A stretch of 64,000 nt of DNA, taken from the NCBI GenBank assembly GCA_028023455.1, contig JAQFVV010000551.1:312001-376000 (forward strand), read 5' to 3'. Below are positions 54,855 through 64,000 of this stretch, piece by piece. Numbering within the stretch: the first letter of the stretch is position 1; every line of letters starts with the position of its first letter. Below the pieces are notes generated by a model. The model did no database searches. It worked only from the letters and a program-made list of their open reading frames with translations, and was not told where the DNA came from. The translations under genes were made by a program, and so were the position numbers. This DNA is from Epiperipatus broadwayi. Its lineage: Eukaryota; Onychophora; Udeonychophora; Euonychophora; Peripatidae.

Positions 54855-55126
54855 TTATTCCTTAAGACCACTCTCTGTTTTAAAACCTAATGTGTTTTGA
54901 AGCAGCGATTGGCACAATTTGGCCAATAATAATTTTGCATTGTGGGTAATCACTAAACATTGTTTCAATGTCAGTTGTAAGTTCTCTGTTTGGGTATAGC
55001 CATTAATGAAAATATTCACAACATTAGCAGGCAAGATGAATGTAACTCTCCCACTTCTGTTACATTCATTGCTATGTCTACGACTGAATCCAGTTGAAAG
55101 AATGTTCAGCACTTCGTAATTGTCTA
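54855..55126 (-). CDS. Possible coding exon, weak
   Basis: On the minus strand TTATTATTGTAG (a plausible splice acceptor) precedes an open frame of about 90 codons ending TAA at 54855. The peptide has mixed composition (STGFSRRHSNECNRSGRVTF, LKQCLVITHNAKLLLAKLCQ), unlike the low-complexity frames around it. No family is recognised. It lies upstream, in transcription order, of the exon at 51795-51946, but its stop argues against a simple join unless an internal donor is used. It may be a chance frame or an old transposon remnant. Confidence 0.25.
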
Positions 55127-58100
55127 CAATAATAAAATTTTATTCTCAATACAGTTTTGTATTTTTACCTATAATACATTATTCTGTAATTTAAATCCCA
55201 TTAATGCATATGCATATAAAGCATTGAATATTAATAGATTGTAATTTTCATGGGTACTTCATCCATTCTCTGTTATAGTTTTCTTTAAAAGCAATTACCA
55301 TTCTATCCATCAGCGTATTGCATGATCTATAGGCACTTTAATATATATTTGTAAACAAGATGTAAGTTTAATATAGCTTTTATAAATATTTATCAAATAA
55401 AATGATTTCAATAGGCAGTGTTGAAAATATAATGACAAACGAAGAAAAATCAAGATTTTAGGATTTCTTACAAAATAGTTCTTTCAGTTTAAAACATTAA
55501 TATTGTACCTTAATATCTTGGACAACATTATTGATTTTATACACCTGCATTGTATTCAAGGTACATGCATATGACTTTGACTTTAGGTAAACATTTTGAG
55601 AATAACTGATGAAAATAAAGAACAAACTTTTAGAATCTGATGGCAGTTGCACTTCAGCTATTATTCAAGCCTTAATTTATATTTTGTTGTCTTCATGAGT
55701 AATATCAATTTTTTTAACTAATTCATGTTGTTTAGATTTTCAGTAAACATCTTTATAAATATATATACATTGTGGTTTTAGTAATAAAAAATGTTTGTCA
55801 ACAGTGTAACTTCTCTCAAAGTAATACAATCTAAAGAATAAAGTAAAGAGCTCCTGTTTGGCAATATGGAGTTTTATATAATTTTCTTGAATGATGCAAT
55901 ATTTATCACTGTTACTATTTGATATGCTCAAGCTGCTTATTTTGTAAAATTCAATGAGTGATTATTATAAACAAATACATTTTAAAATATCAACTATATG
56001 CATATATGTAATTAAGAGTTCTCATATATTAAATGTAATAGACATAATATGTGTGCTTATATGTATTAATAGAGAAGTTTATTAGGTTTATAAAAATTAT
56101 ATAGATGAGTGCTTTTGAGAACTTAATAACATTCTCATATTCATAGCAAAATAACATTGGAAAATAATCTATTTGTTAAAGTCTCCTACTGAAATATTTA
56201 TAGATGGAAACAAGCAATGTTATTTTGACTTCAAAAAATGTTTTAAAATAGAAATAACATAGTTGTATTTTAGGCTCATCAAATACTTTAAAAAGAATAT
56301 ATATATGGCCCCCCTTTCATATTTTTAAATAACTTTCAAAGAAATTAATATCAGATTATTTTTAAAAGATTAAAAAAGAACAAATCACAAGTTACTTTAT
56401 ATTCTAAAATGTTTACAATAAGCTAAAGCTAGACAAAGCATCATTCTGAATCTTATCAAAGACAATGCCTTTATAGGATGAAATTAAAGATATCAATTGA
56501 CAATTCTAATAATTAATAATTCCATAAAACAGTGATCTAAAATTCAAATAAAAAATTTTTTTTGATAATATATATGTGGGATAACATGTGGTCAGGGTGT
56601 ACCAATATAGTACATAATCTCCTGCTATGAAAAAAATTTTTTTTAGGAAACCATATATATTCCAAGCATCATCAATGAAAAAATCCCTTTGAATCTTTTA
56701 AAACTATGGACTTTATTTAAAACTTAACCTATTTAAAGAACAATAACTTTCAACTAAAAAAAAATACATTTAAGTAAATTCTTACTTAAATCATATGTGA
56801 AGCAATAAAAAAAATTAATTGATATTTAAGCAGAATTATCCATAACCAAACAATTTACACAAAAATGCTTAAGTAGATAGTATCTATTAAAACTTTCTTT
56901 TTAAATTTAATGAGATATTTATAGAATAAATCTATTAATAATATATGATTGGATAAAAACATATATCCCTAAAACACATAAAATTATCTCAAATTAACAT
57001 TATTATCTTCATTATCATTACTATTATAAATTTGAATTATATACTTTAATGGAACAGATCTTTATCTATTATGATAATAGGTTAGCTAAATCATCACAAT
57101 GGGTAAGAGAGTCTGTCTAAGGAACCCTGCACATATATACCCACATAATCTGCATAGTCATTTAATTCAGAGTATATTAATATCACTAAAAATGTGGGTA
57201 TGAATAAATGTCTGTATGTGTATGAGGATAGGTGTGAAAGTGTGAAAATATGTGATTGTGTAAGAATACTTGTAGGTATGTGAGATCAATTGCAAATTGA
57301 ATATAGAAAAAATATATTGAGAGTTTTTAATTTTAACACTTATATATTTAACAAATATATTTACAATAAGCAACAATTTAATAACAAAAAATTTATAACC
57401 AATTATAAAATATTTAATTTAACATCTATGGTTACTTTTTGATTATAATTTATTTCAATTGTTACTCCAAATCCTTATTCCCTACAAAGAACAACCATTT
57501 GATGTCCATACTGATATAAGTGAAATTTATTTTATATTTATAATTGCCTAAATCATTCTTGCCTTGCTAAATTATTATATTGAAATTATATAATGTAATT
57601 ATAATAAAGACAGGAAAGACCATTTGTAAAAGAACATTTAACTAAAATATTAGTATAAACAAAAAAAAAAGATAACAAACAATGTAACTGTACAAATGTT
57701 GGGAATAAATATTTTTTAGGTAAAATCTTACTCTTTCCTTGATGACAATCGGATTTGTTAGCAAGAAAATTCTTGTTGTAACTTTTATTTTATTTTAATT
57801 TGCAACAATTGTAATAATATTTACCCCTCCCCCCTTGTATCCATATTTAAAGAAAGATATGAACAAAGATATTTACATAAAATACATAATTCATGATGTC
57901 GACCTAAATGTAGTTTTAAAGTTCATAATTATAATAATTCCCATTAATCCATTCCAGATATAAATGGTAAAATTTGAGTGTTCTTAGAACATCCATTAAG
58001 GCATTTATAATTTCCCTCCTCAGAACTTCTGTTTTGTAGTGTAGAGTTATAACTCTTTCAACCACAAAAATTTTGTTTGGCTGAGTGAGTTAAAATTCTA

Positions 58101-58299
58101 AATTTTTGATTGCTCAACTACAGAATCAGCAGTTAAGATATATATTCATCTTTTAATATTATATTCATTTTAGTTTCGTTTGTAAAAAGTATATTAGTAA
58201 TTTGTCCGACTATGAAAGTTTTTACAAAAATAAATTTCTACTTATAATTATAAAAATATTCGATATCGGAAGACCTAAAAAGAAACTTAGAAACAAATC
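55127..58299. other. AT-rich DNA, no gene seen
   Basis: No recognisable coding, RNA or mobile sequence. A segment near 56890-56940 resembles 60741-60790, indicating an old dispersed repeat. Confidence 0.4.
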
Positions 58300-58757
58300 A
58301 GAAAGTGTTGCTGACATCATTGATTTCCCTCTCAATTTACGTTAGTGTAAAACTGAAGTATTTTTTTTACTAAAATATTACTATTTTCCTAAAATAATTT
58401 ATATTTTCACATATTTTACCAAAATACATTATAATATGTAAATAAATGCCAGCAAAATATTCTAAAACATTAATTTTATATGAAAATCAAATGAAGAGCT
58501 TGGGGCAATGTAAACTGTTGACAGGTGTGAAAATTGTTGTTAGTTCTGGTTTCTTTTTCAATTTACGTTCCTGTAAAAGTATACAATTTTTTACTAAAGT
58601 CTTACTGTTTTTTCTAAAATAATTACGTTTTCAATATATTTTATGAAAATAATTTATAATATGTAAAAAAAATACTAAAAAACGCTCTAAAACATTAATT
58701 TTCATTTTGAAATGCAAACGAAAGAAGTTGGAGCGATGAAAATTATTAACCAGCCCT
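58300..58757 (+). repeat. Diverged tandem duplication, about 228-bp unit
   Basis: CAATTTACGTT, CTAAAATAATT, TTATAATATGTAAA and CTAAAACATTAATTTT each occur twice in the same order about 226-230 bases apart. The copies are diverged and non-coding. Confidence 0.65.
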
Positions 58758-59240
58758 CTTCTTTTGTTGAAATGAGAACCAACCAATCAGCATCTAGTGA
58801 AATCCTGCCCTCTACCATTATTGAAGTCTAAATGTCCTATATTGATTTTTTACTTGTAAAATAATTTCAGAGAGGGCAGCATCTTACGGGCCTTTTTTTT
58901 TTTATGCTCGGTTTGGGGAAAAGTTAAGGGGATTTAGATATAAAGGCCATAGAGTTGACAAAGATTATATTGTAGAAATGGAATGGAGCAGAATATGGGA
59001 AAACTTAGACTGGGGAATGGAAAATAAAGTGGCTAACAGGTTTCTCTGGGCATAATTGCTGAGAGATTCTTGACTTCGTTTAAGGAAAAGCTACAGTACA
59101 TCACATCAAAGCTTTAAAATGACCGGAAATTCTTTACCGTAGCGTTAAAAATGATGGAATTCGAGCGACTTGAAGCCGTGACCGTTTTTGATCGGAGAAA
59201 CCCCGGAAAGAATAGTAAATTTGCTGTTTCACAGCATAGA
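58758..59240 (+). other. CpG-bearing patch, possible promoter or first exon
   Basis: This stretch has a CCAATCAG motif near 58784 and, at about 59119-59211, a cluster of CpG dinucleotides in otherwise CpG-poor DNA. A 32-codon frame starts near 59152 (ATGATGGAATTCGAGCGAC). It resembles a regulatory or 5' exon region only by composition, and no TATA box or donor is convincing. Confidence 0.2.
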
Positions 59241-60044
59241 TGTTAAATGTTAGGTCAATTTCATCCCAGTTTTGACAATTATAGCTTCATGAGTGACGAC
59301 TTTATTTCAACAATGTGATTTTATAATTAGCAGTGCTTGGTTATCTATATTGTTATTTATATATTTTTACTAGAATATCTTGAATGAATTAAGAGCAATA
59401 TTTTCTTTTACTATTAGATATCTTTAATTATAGATAATTCAATCTATGATTTAAAACTGGAAATACTGAAAATTTAAATAATTCGAATTTAATTTTGGAA
59501 ATTTCACTTTCTAATTCGTCAGTTGGCTAGTTTTGACTCCATGTGCTTTTTATTCCTTTCTTGAATATCCAAATAGTTATTTCTATTACTATTTCACCTC
59601 AATGGTGGCTGATATCCCTATTCGAATTGCAAGTTCGAATTCTCTACTTAAATTTACACAGATTGTTCCGCTGATAAGAAATTTTTATCTGAATTTGGAA
59701 AAGAAGTTTGTTGGTTTTTATATTTTCCTATTATTAAAACAAGAATCTTTCATTTCTTGCTTGCGATTACTCTATCCATTTCCCTCATATTATTGTATGT
59801 ACCAGAGTTACATCACAATTAACAAGATAATTTTAATAAAGGTTAGTTGTCATGTATCCGTTTTATAGTTTGATTCCAATACGTATATCGTATCATTAAG
59901 TTGGGGTTTAAATGTATATAACACCTAATAGTTTATCAATTATAGTACTTCATTTTTATTAATGTAGTGTTTAGTAGAGAATGTTATTATATTGGATGTT
60001 GGATTTAAATTAGACCAAAGGGTGTGTAAATGATATTGGAGGGA

Positions 60045-60066
60045 TGTAAGGGCCATCCCTTACATA
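60045..60066. repeat. Short perfect hairpin
   Basis: ATGTAAGGG and CCCTTACAT are exact reverse complements separated by CCAT. This may be a terminal-repeat relic or a chance hairpin. Confidence 0.6.
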
Positions 60067-60170
60067 TATATATATCAATTGTTATGTTATAGGTTCAGGT
60101 GGTACCATGGGTTTCAAGTTTAATCTAAACATCCATAATAAATCATGTAAGTTAATAACTTTATCTTAGC

Positions 60171-60230
60171 TTGTCCCCATCCCCAGACCGGTTTCGACCT
60201 ATGGATCTCTTCAGGGAAGAGTTGGGACAC
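60171..60230 (-). ncRNA. Hammerhead ribozyme-like motif
   Basis: On the minus strand the order is: TGTCCC, a loop region, CTGAAGA (60214-60208), stem II GATCC-ATA-GGTC (60207-60196), GAAAC (60195-60191), a very short stem III CGGTC, then TGGGGATGGGGACA. CTGANGA and GAAA are the conserved hammerhead cores. TGTCCC pairs with GGGACA to close stem I, and GGTC would be the cut site (between 60186 and 60185). Stem II has one unpaired T. The very short stem III resembles hammerheads of Penelope-like elements and retrozymes. Activity is inferred only. Confidence 0.5.
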
Positions 60231-60239
60231 TAGATTACC

Positions 60240-61400
60240 TCTCAGATAGCCATGATTTCACAAGGTATATGACAAAATATTTTAACTTTCTTACTTTTTA
60301 ACCACAATTCTTGTATTAATAATAGCTTTTGATTATGTGTTACAAGCCTTTCCATAATAAATTTCCTTAGTTGTTGAAACATAAATCTAATGATATGTTC
60401 TTTCCTAGATATCCTATTCTTCTTCAATATTTGAGAAATATTTAAATATCTGATATAAACACAGCAAATATATGCACAGTATATAATTAAAGTTTAACAC
60501 GGTCTTGAATATAAACATTTTATTGCCAATTCCTTTTTCACCTCTAAATCATCATTTATCTTATCTTAGGTTCTTTAAAATTATAATTAAGATTGAGTGT
60601 ACATCTTTCCTTTCTCTGTTAATATTATGTTTACATAAAATTATATTTTATTTTCCAGTCACCCCTGAATTCATTAACCATATTCTGTGTCATCAAAGAG
60701 ACAAACTCCTCTAAATTTCTAGCAGTGTTAAACTGATAATAAACTTTCCTTTTTAAATTCAATGGGGTATTTATGGAATAAATCCCTTACTAAATTAAAA
60801 TGAATGTCTATAGGGTTAACAGCACACTCAATCTTTTGATAAGATATAATGATCACCTTCCTATACCATATAAAATGATTCTTCTCTTCATTGTTATTTA
60901 ATCTGTATTTATTTGCAATTGGTATCATCATTTTGCATTTACAATTATAGTTATGCCAGCAATTAATGATTATTGAAATACTAAAAGTAGCAAGGTATAC
61001 CCAAAAGACCTATTATGCAAATTATTTTGCTTATTTTTCAAATCCATATTATTATCATCATCAATAAAATGATAGATTAAACTTTTTCATTACATTTACT
61101 TTATTAAAATTTTCCCAATCTCTGTTACAACTATAATAATTTTTCTCTCTGGGATTAACACTGTATAGGATTAGTTGATTCTGGTAGATATTAAATAAAT
61201 TTGGGATAAGAATCTCCAAGAAACACTTCAAATTTACTTTTAATATAAACATTGCTACAGTAATAGATTTTCAGATATTCATTAAACTCATCTGTTATCA
61301 GTTTAAGATTCACAATAACACATTTAGCACCTAACTCCATTTTAACCCCTATCTTCTATACCACGATTACTTTAAAATTCTTTAATCTCAACTTCTAAAG
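60240..61400. other. AT-rich DNA with uncertain relics
   Basis: Short open frames here (60242-60427, 60728-60931) have no recognisable domain. The segment 60741-60790 resembles 56890-56940. Confidence 0.35.
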
Positions 61401-61422
61401 CATTAGGTTAGTTTTAGACTCT

Positions 61423-62020
61423 TTAGTCTGGTTTTGTGCATAGTTTCCCTATCATTTTCGATTTCCCACTTAATTTTATCTTTATATCATCAACTCCATT
61501 TTTGAAGTGGTCTAACTCAGACTGCACTTTTCTTTCAAAATTGTCATTTCCTCTTTCTATTTTATCAATTTGTTTTATAATCTTTTCCTGATCACTTGTC
61601 TTGAAAAGCATTACTACTATTATCTAAGATCTAAAATTTTCTCTCAAAATCTTCATGGACTAAGTCTAATTTATTTTCAATTCTTTTTATCTCATCCTTC
61701 AATATTTTAAATTTAGCATTGCATTTTCCTCAGATTTTTTTTAACTTAGCATCTAAATCACATCTAAACTCTTCAAATCTTGCATTGGAAGCATTGAACT
61801 TATTATTAATTTAATCTTTCAATTCTTTGGAATCTGTCTTTAGCTCTATAATTTCATCCTTCAATTCTATTTTCTGTTCTTCCAATTTCTTATTTAGTCC
61901 TTCAAAAATTTTATTATATTCTATCTTTTGTGCTTCAAACTTCTTATCTAAATCTTCAAATTTTTTATCACAATTACTTTTGGATTCTATTATTTCATCT
62001 TTCAATTCTTTGGAATACAC
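61423..62020 (-). pseudogene. Decayed Gag-like coiled-coil remnant
   Basis: Minus-strand frames at 61811-62020 and 61423-61611, joined by a stop-interrupted stretch that still reads as coiled coil, encode Glu/Lys/Asp/Leu-rich heptads (DKKFEDLDKKFE, LNKKLEEQKIELKDEI, KIERGNDNFERKVQSELDHF). The style matches the N-terminal coiled coil of Gag in the Gypsy element but the sequence is clearly different, so it is probably from another related family. Stops and a frame change show that it is dead. A fragment of a host coiled-coil protein cannot be excluded. Confidence 0.5.
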
Positions 62021-62381
62021 CTTTTAATCTTCAAATTTTGTGATGACCATTCTCACTAGATCTACATAGTAATATCTAGCCCTACTTTTAAATTAGAGGC
62101 CTCCATAATTATATTTAATAAAAGAATGTATGTACAAACTTATCTACTCAACTATTACAAACAATGCGAGAAAAACATTTATATGAACAAATAATACTCC
62201 TGGACAAACTATATTAATTAAAGAATTTTGAGAACTACATTAACCAAGTGTTGAAAATATATATATATATATATATTACTTTCACTTTGATCAGATTATT
62301 AATTACATTATTTAAAACAGCCAGTGATGTCTTATAAATATCAGAGAGATTTACTATTTTATACTTTTAATATATATATAT

Positions 62382-64000
62382 TGTGCCCTTTTCTATAGGT
62401 CATAAATAGTCAATTACAGTAAATTATTAAAAATTTTAAATTTTAGAATATGTTCTTTTAATATGTTAATTATATTAAGTTAAATATATTATAAAGTACA
62501 ATTTGAAGCTAAAGAAAATACGTAGTATATAAAATTATAACGAATCATTTAAAAGTAGTTAAGTAAAGCTTAAAATATTGTTGCATATGGTTGCAAAAGC
62601 TGGCCATATTAAATAACTCAGTTATAAATATTTAAAAGTATATTTAAATGTTAAATTTTAATAGTTTTAAACTTATAGAAGTAAATGTTGTATTTAAATT
62701 TATAAAATCATATTTAGTAATGATAATTTAAAAAAAAAAAACGTATATTTTTTTAAAAAAATAGCTTTGTGATAGTGAAAATTGTATTTAGTTTTATATT
62801 TTCTAAATTGTTCTTCCAAAATTTTATAATTATATTATTTAATATAATAAGTGTAGCAATTTTATAAATCCAGACAGAGAAATAGATTGAAAATCGTCTC
62901 TTAAATTTTATTAATCATGTGACTTGTATACTACATGCTTTCACACACATGCTTGTTTGAATTTAGATTAACAAAGTTTGAAATATTTAAAGTTGTATTA
63001 TAGAACTGAATATAATTACCATCTATCATAGAAGTGAATATTAAATAGTCGTTATAAAATGTTTCTAAAATGTTTTAAAGTAGTATTATAAAGACGAATA
63101 CAGTTAATAAAAAAATTAAATATTTTGTTTAAATAAAACTAGATAAATTGAATATTAAGAGTGGGATAAATATTAAAATTATTTTAAAAGTTATTTTAAA
63201 TGTTCAAATAATTTTGATAAAGTAATAATTGATTTAAAAGTAATATTTTAAATAATATTTTGGGTTTATTACATCATAAATTTTTATTTTAAAAATTTAA
63301 TTCTGCAAGTTTGCAAAAATATGTAAATTTGTTCTCAAGCTAAAAGTAAGAATTAACCAATAGGATAAGGTATTCTTGCAAGGTATAAATATCGTTGTAA
63401 CTGATTTATCTGAGGAGATTAATAATGGATTGAAACCAGAGAAAGGTATATTAGTAGCTATCAAAGAGATAGTATTTTTAAATTTTTATTTTAGTCAATT
63501 TGTAGTACTTTCTTATAGTTTTATTTGCAAAAACTAATTGATATTTTTTAAGAAGTATTTTGCAAAAGAGAGTTTAAAATATAATATATTTTAGAAACTT
63601 CGTGAAAATGATTTGCTAAGTTTTAACAGTTTACTTACCAGGATTATTTTATTCTAAGTTTAACCTAAAATTTCGCAATAAAAAATGTATATACTACGAA
63701 ATAAAATGTATATAAATTTTAATAATATAAAAATTTTTTGGAATATTTTTGATACAGCTTTATTAATGCTTCACCGGAGAACTGTTTTGGTACATAAAAA
63801 GCACAGTATGGATATTATACGGATGCAATGGAAAGCTATTTGCCGTCTAAAAAAATTTGTGACGCATTATTTATAAGCTTATCCAGGAGTTTTAAAAAAG
63901 AATAAGATACTTATATCTTATGAATTATTATAGAATATCATGATGAAAGAAATAAAATGTTTAGTCCTTTTTGAAGGAAACATTTTTCTAAAAAAAATAT
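62382..64000 (+). mobile_element. Third LTR of the giant-LTR Gypsy family, partial
   Basis: Directly after a TA run the plus strand reads TGTGCCCTTTTCTATAGGTC and then follows the LTR sequence (as the reverse complement of 43963 downwards) to the window edge. It includes the AAATACGTAGTATATAAAATT and TGGCCATATTAAATAA blocks. Divergence and indels are far greater than between the two LTRs of the main element, so this is an older copy or a subfamily. It may be a solo LTR or the 5' or 3' end of an element beyond the window. It faces the opposite way to the main element. Confidence 0.85.
63685..63876 (+). CDS. Small frame inside the third LTR, hypothetical
   Basis: A 63-codon frame in the LTR sense direction, counterpart of 42504-42716. 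ILRNK, a DTALLMLHRR block and the C-terminal ICRLKKFVTHYL are shared while the middle differs and the lengths are unequal. No domain is recognised. Confidence 0.2.
   Translation: MYILRNKMYINFNNIKIFWNIFDTALLMLHRRTVLVHKKHSMDIIRMQWKAICRLKKFVTHYL

Noticed and set aside
59533-59868. 111-codon plus-strand frame
   Set aside because: Composition is Phe/Tyr/Leu/Ile-heavy as expected from AT-rich noise, with no motif, splice context or promoter.
60728-60931. Frame ending in IDIHFNLVRDLFHKYP, reminiscent of the end of a copia RNase H
   Set aside because: The resemblance is short, there is no other copia domain nearby, and the match could be chance.

Overview
This is a very AT-rich, animal-type nuclear window. 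By eye GC is roughly 20-28%. It has long microsatellites, nested retroelements and almost no host coding sequence. No operon-like gene packing, ribosome-binding sites or CRISPR arrays are present. The organism cannot be named from this sequence. The coiled-coil Gag and Pol type is one I associate with arthropod, especially insect, Gypsy elements, so an invertebrate and possibly an arthropod is the best guess.

Layout. 1-5.3 kb is AT-rich intergenic DNA with a tRNA-like SINE fragment, a strand nearly free of cytosine and a hammerhead-like relic. 5.3-24.65 kb holds three head-to-tail copies (A, B, C) of a non-coding unit of about 3.1-3.5 kb, each split by later insertions. Insertions at 5409-8103 and 24652-27216 are opposite-facing copies of one LTR-like family (TGTAACGGTCAG... 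to ...TTACTGTTTCA). Insertions at 8756-10931 and 16317-17947 look related to it. 19891-23512 is an unclassified insertion. Other rearrangements are a palindrome with an (AAT)n expansion in one arm and an inverted duplicate inside copy B.

27,680-43,963 is the centrepiece: a nearly complete Ty3/Gypsy retrotransposon on the minus strand, about 16.3 kb, with unusually long LTRs (4.83 kb each). From right to left it has a 5' LTR, a primer-binding-site-like sequence within a series of degenerate repeats, gag (long coiled coil plus capsid-like domain, broken by a 7-bp duplication and one in-frame TGA), a GTTAAAC heptamer abutting the gag stop with pol in the -1 frame, a full-length pol (protease, RT, RNase H, integrase with GPY/F-like module), a polypurine tract and a 3' LTR. 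There is no env. Gag would form the particle, and the Pol enzymes would copy and integrate the RNA. A third, more diverged LTR of this family enters at 62,382 and runs off the window. All the well-defined LTR-type insertions sit in (TA)n tracts.

44-62 kb is AT-rich, probably intronic or intergenic. It contains a very long (GATA)n array, a short tRNA-like SINE with a 14-bp target duplication, a likely host coding exon (51,795-51,946, minus), a weaker exon candidate near 55 kb, a CpG-bearing patch near 59.2 kb, a good hammerhead-ribozyme-like motif near 60.2 kb and a decayed coiled-coil gag-like remnant near 61.4-62.0 kb.
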